Assembly: GCA_028345965.1 (NCBI GenBank)
Contig: JAOMEP010000004.1
Coordinates: forward strand, 1 to 64,000
Origin: Candidatus Nitrosopelagicus sp.
Lineage (GTDB): Archaea > Thermoproteota > Nitrososphaeria > Nitrososphaerales > Nitrosopumilaceae
Length of the DNA: 64,000 bases
Reading direction: 5' to 3'
Part shown: positions 9,471-17,933 of the stretch, piece after piece
How positions within the stretch are numbered: position 1 is the stretch's first letter
Layout: each line of letters begins with the position of its first letter
The notes under the pieces: model-generated
Seen by the model: only the letters and a program-made list of their open reading frames with translations
Databases searched by the model: none
Told to the model about the DNA's origin: nothing
Made by a program: the position numbers and the translations under genes

Positions 9471-10709
9471 ATGCATTTTTATCATTTTATCGACATGGTG
9501 CTTTTCATAGATTGTCAAGTTGCTGGGATTTCAGGTGATATGATATTATCGTCATTAGTGGATCTTGGTGCAAATAAATCAAAAATTATCGAGGGAGTTA
9601 AAAAATCTGCAGATCTCTTAGATGGGACAACAATTAAGAAATTAGATTTTATTAAAGTTCAAAAAAATGGTAAATCTGCTACACAATTAATTTTAGAAAT
9701 CGATGAAAATACACATGAAAGAAAGGGCACTGATATGAAAAAATGTATTGAATCAGCTTCTGAGAAATTGGAATTATCAAATTTTGCAAAAGAATTTGCG
9801 ACAAAATCAATTGACACATTGATAATTGCAGAATCAAATGTTCATGGTGAATCTGAATCCTCAGTTCATTTTCATGAAGCAGCAAGTGTTGATACTATCG
9901 TTGATATCATTGGAACTTCTATTGCATTAGATGATCTAAATTTGTTTAATGAAGAAATATCGTGTTCACCTGTTGCAATAGGTGGTGGAACTATTTCATT
10001 TTCTCATGGAACAACATCAAATCCTGCATATGCGATAACTGAAATTTTTAAAAATTCAGGAATAATTGTTAAAGGTGGTCCTGTGAATGAAGAATTAACA
10101 ACTCCAACAGGTGCTAGTATTTTGGTTAATCTAGTTTCTTCATGTAATGAATTTTTTGTAGATATGAGTATAGATTCTGTTGGTTATGGATCTGGCACAA
10201 AAGATTTTGATACATTTTCAAATGTTCTGAAATTAATTCAAGGTAAATCTAATGAAACTCTTACAAAAGATACTGTACAAATTTTAGAAACAAATCTTGA
10301 TGATGTTTCTGGTGAAGTTATTGCAAATACAATAGAAAAATTAATGGAAAATGGAGCAAAAGATGTAACCGTTAGTCATGCAATTACAAAAAAAGGTAGA
10401 CCCTCACAATTAGTATCTGTAATTTGTCATTCAAATAATACAAATTCATTATTAAAAATACTCATTAATGAAACTAGAACCTTAGGTGTACGAATTAGAA
10501 ATTCACAAAGATATGTGGTACCAAGAAAAATTCTTGAATCTGAAGTTACACTTGAAAGTCAAAATTTCACTATACATTATAAAATATCTGATTCTGAGCA
10601 CTTCAAATTAGAATATGATGATGTAAAATCCATATCAAATCAATTGAGCCTATCTTTTAATAAAACAGAAGAATTGTTAAGAGAACAGATTAAGAAAAAA
10701 AATGACTGA
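9471..10709 (+). CDS. larC: nickel pincer cofactor biosynthesis protein LarC (single uninterrupted ORF)
   Basis: FIDCQVAGISGDMILSSLVDLG; VHFHEAASVDTIVDIIG; LTTPTGASIL; LETNLDDVSGEVIAN. Likely start at internal ATG (MVLFIDC). Confidence 0.92.
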   Translation: MHFYHFIDMVLFIDCQVAGISGDMILSSLVDLGANKSKIIEGVKKSADLLDGTTIKKLDFIKVQKNGKSATQLILEIDENTHERKGTDMKKCIESASEKLELSNFAKEFATKSIDTLIIAESNVHGESESSVHFHEAASVDTIVDIIGTSIALDDLNLFNEEISCSPVAIGGGTISFSHGTTSNPAYAITEIFKNSGIIVKGGPVNEELTTPTGASILVNLVSSCNEFFVDMSIDSVGYGSGTKDFDTFSNVLKLIQGKSNETLTKDTVQILETNLDDVSGEVIANTIEKLMENGAKDVTVSHAITKKGRPSQLVSVICHSNNTNSLLKILINETRTLGVRIRNSQRYVVPRKILESEVTLESQNFTIHYKISDSEHFKLEYDDVKSISNQLSLSFNKTEELLREQIKKKND

Positions 10710-11505
10710 TTTGAATCAACTATTGAACTGGTTTGCTGATAAAGATAGGGTGCTAGTTTCATTATCTGGTGGTGTGGATAGTGCTCTTGTAGCATATGCT
10801 GCAAATAAAAAATTAGGTAAAAATGCAATAGCTGTCACTGCTGATTACAAAACTTTATCTTCTGAAGAACTAGATTCTGCAAAATTAGTAGCTAGTGAAA
10901 TTGGAATCACTCATCATTTAATTGAATATAGTGAATTGGAAAATGAAAATTTTGTTCAAAATGATAACAAAAGATGTTTCTATTGTCGTGAAGAATTATC
11001 TAAGGAATTGATAAAATTATCTAATTCTCTTGGAATCAAAATAATTGTTGATGGAACACAAAGTGATGATATGGGGGATTATAGACCTGGAATTGATGCG
11101 TTACATGGAAATGGAATACGTAGTCCTTTGTTAGAAATGAATTTTACAAAAGAACTTGTAAGAAAAACTGCTAAACATGTTGGTATTTCAATATATGATA
11201 AGCCATCAAATTCTTGTCTTGCTTCAAGAATTCCTTGGGGTCAAAGAGTTACTGCTGAAAAATTGATACGAATTGAATTAGCTGAAAAAATAGTTAAACA
11301 AAAAACTGGAATTCAACAAGTTCGAGTAAGAGATATTGATGGATTGGCAAGAATTGAAGTTCAACCTGATAAACTTGTTCTGTTAGATGATGTTCAGATG
11401 AAAAATGAAATCTTTTCAAAACTAAAAATAATTGGTTTTTCCGATGTTGAAATAAATCCTAACGGATATGTTTCTGGAAATTTGAATGTTATTCTTGAAA
11501 CTTAA
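10702..11505 (+). CDS. larE: ATP-dependent sulfur transferase LarE
   Basis: PP-loop VSLSGGVDSALVAYAA; RCFYCREEL; SNSCLASRIPWGQRVT; overlaps end of larC. Confidence 0.92.
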   Translation: MTDLNQLLNWFADKDRVLVSLSGGVDSALVAYAANKKLGKNAIAVTADYKTLSSEELDSAKLVASEIGITHHLIEYSELENENFVQNDNKRCFYCREELSKELIKLSNSLGIKIIVDGTQSDDMGDYRPGIDALHGNGIRSPLLEMNFTKELVRKTAKHVGISIYDKPSNSCLASRIPWGQRVTAEKLIRIELAEKIVKQKTGIQQVRVRDIDGLARIEVQPDKLVLLDDVQMKNEIFSKLKIIGFSDVEINPNGYVSGNLNVILET

Positions 11506-12335
11506 ATTTTTGGCATAATGCTTAGTCTTGACTTTGCAGAGACTGCAATTATTGAAACAATTGCTACTGCTAAGACAATCATGGCAATACTGCCAAATTC
11601 TGGAATAACATGTGTGCCTATAATCTCTATTTTTGTATCGCCATTTTTGACTGGTATGTCTATTGAACGAAATTTGTTTTCTGTACTCACATTTTTAAAA
11701 TCTGTTTGTACTGGAATCTCTGAGTTTCCTTCATACATCAAAACTATGAAGTCTATATCTTGTCCTTTATTATTTATTGAATCAATACTATCTCTTGGTA
11801 AATTGATATTCAGATTTCCATCTGAACTAGTTGAAATATTAATTTCTAATGAAAGATTTTTTTGATTCAAATCCATAGATGAAATAATTCCTCCTTTCAT
11901 TGTATATTGGACATCAAACGTACCTCCTTCTCCAATTTTCACCTCATAATTTGATGTAAATTCTCCTGATGTGTTTTTAAAAAATTCTATATTTAATTCT
12001 GTAGATGAACCTCCATAATCTGCATTGATCATAACGGTTCCTTCGTTTTGCCATTGTGGTCCTGCTGCTGTAAATGTATCTGTAAACTTTCCATCTTGTG
12101 AAACTTTAACTTGTGATACTTGTAACAAATTTTTATCAAAAAATATCTGTAAAGTTACTGGCATTCCTGGAATAACTTTCTCAATCGTACCTGTGATTGT
12201 AATCACATCTCCTTCTTGGTATGCTGTATTGTCTGATGTTAAACTAATTTTTTGTGCTCCAAGCATCTCTTCTCCAAACGCAATAGGCATAGTTAGCATA
12301 ACTGATAAAATGAAAAATAAACTAATTTTTTGCAC
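11502..12335 (-). CDS. secreted PEFG-CTERM protein
   Basis: Signal peptide; C-terminus VIPEFGSIAMIVLAVAIVSIIAVSAKSRLSIMPKI. Confidence 0.85.
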   Translation of the reverse strand: MQKISLFFILSVMLTMPIAFGEEMLGAQKISLTSDNTAYQEGDVITITGTIEKVIPGMPVTLQIFFDKNLLQVSQVKVSQDGKFTDTFTAAGPQWQNEGTVMINADYGGSSTELNIEFFKNTSGEFTSNYEVKIGEGGTFDVQYTMKGGIISSMDLNQKNLSLEINISTSSDGNLNINLPRDSIDSINNKGQDIDFIVLMYEGNSEIPVQTDFKNVSTENKFRSIDIPVKNGDTKIEIIGTHVIPEFGSIAMIVLAVAIVSIIAVSAKSRLSIMPKI

Positions 12336-12402
12336 TACTCAAGTTTAATTGCATTCTATATTTCTCTTACTAAAAAATAAAAAAAGGAAAAAAGATGAGA
12401 AT

Positions 12403-13257
12403 TTAGATTCTTGGCATAATGCTTAGTCTTGACTTTGCAGAGACTGCAATTATTGAAACAATTGCTACTGCTAAGACAATCATGGCAATAGTACCAAATT
12501 CTGGAACAACATGTGTGCCTACAATTTCGATATCGGTTGTTGTTGAATCAAATGGAATCATTAGTTGATTTCCCATTTGATATGCGTCATCACTTTCTTC
12601 ACCGTTAACTAGAACGAAGAATGAACCATCGTTAAATGGTGTAATGATATCTTCTGAAAGTGTAATGGTTAATTCACCATTATCATCTGCCATGTGGATT
12701 GAGACTAGTAAAGAATCATCACCTGTTGCAGTAATACTTTCAACCATTCCTCCACTGATGTTATAGTCGAGTTGTTTGGTTAAGTCAGCTGCTTCATGAT
12801 GTCCTTCTTCATGACCACTGTGGCTTGGAGCTTGTTTTACAAGTCCACCTTCTAAGGTTACAACAATTACATCGTTGATGCCTGCATCACCGTATGTTGC
12901 TTTAATTTTGTATTCGCCGTCATATTTCATCAAAGGACTTGCAGTGTTGACACTAAGTGAGAAACTTCCATCTGAAGAAGGAGTAAGTTGTTCTATTGTT
13001 ACTACTCCTGTAGATCCTGTTACAATTACTGTTACAGGTGTTCCATCTCTAATGTTTCCAACTTGACCATTTATCTCGATTGTAGAGTTATGATCAAAGT
13101 TTACACCATTGGACTCTATTGATAGAGGTATTGGTGAGTCTCCGTATTGAGCTCCCATTGCATCTCCACCGTGATGGTCTGCAAATGCCTGTGATGCGGC
13201 TCCCATACTTCCTACTGCCATAACGGCCATCAAAAGTACGATAGATTGAACGTTCAT
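12403..13257 (-). CDS. secreted PEFG-CTERM protein with His-rich segments
   Basis: Signal peptide; ADHHGGDAMG and HSGHEEGHHEAADL; C-terminus VVPEFGTIAMIVLAVAIVSIIAVSAKSRLSIMPRI. Confidence 0.85.
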   Translation of the reverse strand: MNVQSIVLLMAVMAVGSMGAASQAFADHHGGDAMGAQYGDSPIPLSIESNGVNFDHNSTIEINGQVGNIRDGTPVTVIVTGSTGVVTIEQLTPSSDGSFSLSVNTASPLMKYDGEYKIKATYGDAGINDVIVVTLEGGLVKQAPSHSGHEEGHHEAADLTKQLDYNISGGMVESITATGDDSLLVSIHMADDNGELTITLSEDIITPFNDGSFFVLVNGEESDDAYQMGNQLMIPFDSTTTDIEIVGTHVVPEFGTIAMIVLAVAIVSIIAVSAKSRLSIMPRI

Positions 13258-13314
13258 CTTGAAAATTGTTTTTTTTGCTGATTATTTATGTATATTCGAA
13301 CTTTTATCTCTGAA

Positions 13315-14289
13315 CTACATTTTTCCAATGAAAATTTGCTTATTCTTTGCTGAAATTAAGATAATTGAAGAAATTGCTACTACAAGAACCAATGCTGCTA
13401 TGGTACCAAATTCTGGAATAACAAATGTTCCTATAATCTCAATTTCTTCAGAACCATATGAGAATGGAATTGTTAAAGTCCAAAATTCACCTATTGATGA
13501 TGCAACGTGATTAGTTTCATCTCCGTCAACTAGAACAAAGAATCCATTTTCATCCGTATCAATCACTTCTTTTGGTAATGTTATAGTTAGTTCTCCATCA
13601 CAATCTGTTTTAATTTCTATGATCATTGATTTCATTTCGGTATCTGGTGTCATTCCAAGAATTTCTGCACAAGTTAATTCATAGTTTAACACGTTATCTT
13701 CTATTGTAATTGTCTGTGACATGTTTTCATTTTCTTCCATTGCAAATTCAGGAGTAGTTTGTACTCCTGCAGACATCATTCCTCCATATTCAAATTCAAC
13801 TTGTATAGAGTTTTCACCATAATTTACCATTATTGTATACGTTCCGGTTTCTTTCCAAAGTCCACCTATTGATGTTGAAATAGTTTTAGAAAAACTTCCA
13901 TCAGCATCAACAGCAATTTGATCTACATCAACCATATTTCCAACTGGACTGACAACTCGAATCAATGCCTCAACTCCTTCTAATTTAATATCTACAAGTC
14001 CAAAAACCTCAACTGGCTCTCCAGCTGCATAAGATTCCTTTTCTGTCATAACTGTCAATACTTGATTTGATTGAGCAAATGATTCTACACCCAAAAATGG
14101 TAATAATATCAAACTAGCAACTACAAGAATGGAAACCTCTTTTGATTTCAACAATTCTAGAACCTTTAGATCATATTTAACCGGTTTGTGTAAAAAAAAC
14201 CAATTAGAATAGAAAATTTTTGAAATTTTTGAAAAATTTCTAATTAAATATATATTGCGCTCATAGAGAATTTGTTCAGTTTGTATCAA
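13315..14289 (-). CDS. secreted PEFG-CTERM protein
   Basis: C-terminus VIPEFGTIAALVLVVAISSIILISAKNKQIFIGKM. True start may be internal, before the hydrophobic signal segment. Confidence 0.8.
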   Translation of the reverse strand: MIQTEQILYERNIYLIRNFSKISKIFYSNWFFLHKPVKYDLKVLELLKSKEVSILVVASLILLPFLGVESFAQSNQVLTVMTEKESYAAGEPVEVFGLVDIKLEGVEALIRVVSPVGNMVDVDQIAVDADGSFSKTISTSIGGLWKETGTYTIMVNYGENSIQVEFEYGGMMSAGVQTTPEFAMEENENMSQTITIEDNVLNYELTCAEILGMTPDTEMKSMIIEIKTDCDGELTITLPKEVIDTDENGFFVLVDGDETNHVASSIGEFWTLTIPFSYGSEEIEIIGTFVIPEFGTIAALVLVVAISSIILISAKNKQIFIGKM

Positions 14290-14334
14290 TCTTTCTTTTC
14301 TATAACTAATGTTATGCGTGGAGGATTGAATTAG

Positions 14335-14586
14335 ATGGCAACCAAGAAAGTCCCTGTTTTAGTCCCAGATCATGTTTATGTCCCAAAACATGAAATTATG
14401 AATAAAAAAGATGCTCAAAAAGTTTTAGATGAATTCAATTGTAAACCCACAGAATTACCGTTAATTTTTGTAACAGATCCTGCAATTCTTGGACTTGGAG
14501 TAAAACCAGGTGACATGATTAGAATTACAAGAAAAAGTGGAACTGCTGGTGAAAGTACCTATTACAGATATGTGGTGGAAACTTAA
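14335..14586 (+). CDS. rpoH: DNA-directed RNA polymerase subunit H
   Basis: LVPDHVYVPKHEIMNKKDAQKVLDEFNCKPTELPLIFVTDPAI; precedes rpoB. Confidence 0.95.
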   Translation: MATKKVPVLVPDHVYVPKHEIMNKKDAQKVLDEFNCKPTELPLIFVTDPAILGLGVKPGDMIRITRKSGTAGESTYYRYVVET

Positions 14587-17500
14587 TGGCAGAAAATTAT
14601 AACCAACGTTGGCCTGTCATCCAAGACATACTTCGAAGAGAAGGTATTGCGCGACAACATCTTACTTCTTTCGATGAATTTTTAGATAATGGATTACAAA
14701 GTATCATTCAAGAAGTAGGACAAATCGAAATTGAAAACGCAGAATATCCTTACAAAATACAACTTGGAAAAATTAAACTTCAACAACCACGAATGATGGA
14801 ACTGGACGGTTCTATCACTCATGTAACTCCTGCAGAAGCAAGATTAAGAAATATTTCATATGTTGCACCAATTATGATGGAAGCAAGTGTAATTGAAGAT
14901 GGTAAAACTCTTGAAACACGTTTTGTTCATATTGGTGATATGCCAGTTATGGTAAAATCACATGCATGTATTCTAAATACATTCACTGATCAAAAATTAA
15001 TTGATCATCAAGAAGATCCGCGTGATCCTGGTGGATACTTTATCATTAATGGTTCTGAAAGAGTTGTAGTTGGACTAGAAGATCTTTCTTACAATAAAAT
15101 TATTGTTGATGCAGAAAAAGTTGGAGGAAAAATAGTTCACAAGGCTAAAGTTTATTCTTCTATCATTGGATATCGTGCAAAATTAGAACTAATCATGAAA
15201 GATGATGGAATGATTGTTGCAAAAATTCCTGGTTCTCCTGTAGATATTCCAGTTGTAACCTTGATGCGTGCACTTGGTTTAGAATCTGATAAAGATATTG
15301 CAGGTGCAGTATCACTTGTTGATGAAATACAAGATCACTTAGAAGGTTCATTTGAAAAAGCTGGTGATGTTCCAACTTCAAAAGATGCAATTGTTTACAT
15401 CAGTAAAAGAATCGCACCAGGAATGTTGGAAGAATTTCAAATTAAAAGAGCTGAAACACTTCTTGATTGGGGTTTGTTACCTCATTTAGGTAAACATCCT
15501 GAAAACAGAAAAGAAAAGGCTCACTTTATGGGTGAAGCAGCATGTAAATTATTAGAACTGAAGTTAGGATGGATTGAACCTGATGACAAAGATCATTATG
15601 GAAACAAAGTCATTAAATTTGCTGGTCAAATGCTTGCTGACTTGTTTAGGACTGCATTCCGTAATTTAGTTCGAGATATGAAATATCAATTGGAGCGCTC
15701 TGGTCAAAAACGTGGAATTAATGCAGTTGCTGCTGCCATAAGACCAGGAATTGTTTCTGATAAATTAAACAATGCAATTGCTACTGGAAACTGGGGTAGA
15801 GGACGTGTAGGTGTTACACAATTACTTGACCGAACAAATTATCTTTCAACTATTAGTCATTTGAGAAGAGTACAATCTCCTCTAAGTAGGACTCAGCCAA
15901 ACTTTGAAGCAAGGGATTTACATTCTACACACTTTGGTAGAATCTGTCCAAGTGAAACACCTGAAGGATCAAACTGTGGATTAGTAAAGAACTTAGCATT
16001 ATCTGCAATTATCTCTCAAAATGTCCCATCTGAAGAAATTGTTGAAAAATTATTTGACATTGGCGTATCCGATTTAGTATCCACATCAAATGATGTCAAG
16101 AAAGATGGTACTAGAATATTTGTTGATGGAAAATTAATTGGATTCCATAAAGATGGACAAGGCTTAGTAGAGCAAATGCGTGACTTTAGAAGAAGTTCAA
16201 AGATTCATCCACATGTTGGAATCTCTATACATAAACCTGAAGAACAAGGTGCAACTCAAAGACTATACGTTAACTGTAATGCTGGTCGTGTACTAAGACC
16301 ACTTGTAATCATTAAAGATGGTAAAACTCTACTTTCACAAGATATTCTTGAGAAAATATCTAAGAAATTAATTTCCTGGAATGATCTTGTAAGAATGGGT
16401 GTTATTGAATTACTAGATGCAAATGAAGAAGAAAATTGCTATGTAACATTTGATGATAAAAATACAAAAAAATTCACACATATGGAAATTTTCCCATCTG
16501 CAATTCTTGGTGCAGGTGCATCAATAATTCCTTATCCTGAACATAATCAATCACCAAGAAATACTTACGAATCTGCAATGGCAAAACAAAGTCTTGGATT
16601 TTCAACCCCTATGATGAATACCAGTACATATGTGCGTCAACATTTCATGTTATACCCTCAAACTCCAATTGTTTCAACACGTGCAATGAACTTACTTGGA
16701 ATGGAAGAAAGACCTGCAGGGGTGAATTGTACTGTTGCAGTATTACCATTTGATGGATACAACATTGAAGACGCAATTGTGTTAAATCGTTCATCTGTAG
16801 ACAGAGGATTATTCAGAACTTTCTTTTACAGAATTTATGATACTGAAGCCAAACAATATCCTGGTGGAATGAGAGATAACTTTGAAGTTCCAAATGCAGA
16901 TGATAATGTTAGAGGTTACAAGGGTGAAAAAGCATACAGAATGCTAGAAGATGATGGAATCGTAGCAACCGAATCTGGTGTTGATGGTGGTGATATTTTA
17001 ATTGGAAAAACTAGTCCTCCAAGATTTATGGAAGAGTATAAAGAATTTGAAACAAGTGGCCCATACAGACGTGATACATCAGTTGGTGTAAGACCTTCTG
17101 AACACGGTGTTGTTGATACTGTTGTAATGACTCAATCTAATGAAGGTGGAAAAATGTACAAAATACGTGTCCGTGATATGAGAATTCCAGAAATTGGTGA
17201 TAAATTTGCATCAAGACATGGACAAAAAGGTGTACTTGGAATTTTGGCAAAACAAGAAGATCTTCCATACACTGAACAAGGAATTCAACCTGATGTTTTG
17301 ATTAATCCACATGCATTCCCATCTAGAATGACTGTAGGAATGATGATGGAGTCTGTATGTGGAAAAGCCGCAGCACTTAGAGGTAAACAATTTGACGGTT
17401 CTGCATTTGTTGGAGAAAAAATGGATGTAGTGAAAGAAATTCTTGATAGGGAAGGTTTCAAGTATTCTGGTAAAGAAAAAATGTATGATGGTAGAACTGG

Positions 17501-17933
17501 CAAGTCATTTGAAGTAGAGACATTTATCGGAGTTGTATATTATCAAAAGCTTCATCACATGGTTTCTGATAAGATACATGCTAGAGCAAGAGGTCAAGTT
17601 CAAATGCTTACAAAACAACCAACTGAAGGTCGTGCTCGCGGTGGTGGTTTAAGATTTGGTGAAATGGAACGTGATTGTTTAATTGCATATGGTGCATCAA
17701 TGCTTCTAAAAGATAGGTTGTTGGATGAATCTGATAAAACTGATATTTTATTATGTGAAAAATGTGGATTAACTGGTTATCATGATGCACGAAAAAGAAA
17801 ATTTGTATGTGCTCAATGTGGTGAAAATGCACCTATATCATCTGTTTCAGTTGCATATGCTTTCAAACTACTCTTACAGGAAATTCTCAGTCTCAATATT
17901 GCACCACGACTGAAATTAAAGGAGAGAGTATAA
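14586..17933 (+). CDS. rpoB: DNA-directed RNA polymerase subunit B (unsplit)
   Basis: 1115 aa; GDKFASRHGQKGVLGI; GGLRFGEMERDCLIAYGAS; C-terminal zinc ribbon CEKCGLTGY...CAQCG. Confidence 0.98.
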   Translation: MAENYNQRWPVIQDILRREGIARQHLTSFDEFLDNGLQSIIQEVGQIEIENAEYPYKIQLGKIKLQQPRMMELDGSITHVTPAEARLRNISYVAPIMMEASVIEDGKTLETRFVHIGDMPVMVKSHACILNTFTDQKLIDHQEDPRDPGGYFIINGSERVVVGLEDLSYNKIIVDAEKVGGKIVHKAKVYSSIIGYRAKLELIMKDDGMIVAKIPGSPVDIPVVTLMRALGLESDKDIAGAVSLVDEIQDHLEGSFEKAGDVPTSKDAIVYISKRIAPGMLEEFQIKRAETLLDWGLLPHLGKHPENRKEKAHFMGEAACKLLELKLGWIEPDDKDHYGNKVIKFAGQMLADLFRTAFRNLVRDMKYQLERSGQKRGINAVAAAIRPGIVSDKLNNAIATGNWGRGRVGVTQLLDRTNYLSTISHLRRVQSPLSRTQPNFEARDLHSTHFGRICPSETPEGSNCGLVKNLALSAIISQNVPSEEIVEKLFDIGVSDLVSTSNDVKKDGTRIFVDGKLIGFHKDGQGLVEQMRDFRRSSKIHPHVGISIHKPEEQGATQRLYVNCNAGRVLRPLVIIKDGKTLLSQDILEKISKKLISWNDLVRMGVIELLDANEEENCYVTFDDKNTKKFTHMEIFPSAILGAGASIIPYPEHNQSPRNTYESAMAKQSLGFSTPMMNTSTYVRQHFMLYPQTPIVSTRAMNLLGMEERPAGVNCTVAVLPFDGYNIEDAIVLNRSSVDRGLFRTFFYRIYDTEAKQYPGGMRDNFEVPNADDNVRGYKGEKAYRMLEDDGIVATESGVDGGDILIGKTSPPRFMEEYKEFETSGPYRRDTSVGVRPSEHGVVDTVVMTQSNEGGKMYKIRVRDMRIPEIGDKFASRHGQKGVLGILAKQEDLPYTEQGIQPDVLINPHAFPSRMTVGMMMESVCGKAAALRGKQFDGSAFVGEKMDVVKEILDREGFKYSGKEKMYDGRTGKSFEVETFIGVVYYQKLHHMVSDKIHARARGQVQMLTKQPTEGRARGGGLRFGEMERDCLIAYGASMLLKDRLLDESDKTDILLCEKCGLTGYHDARKRKFVCAQCGENAPISSVSVAYAFKLLLQEILSLNIAPRLKLKERV

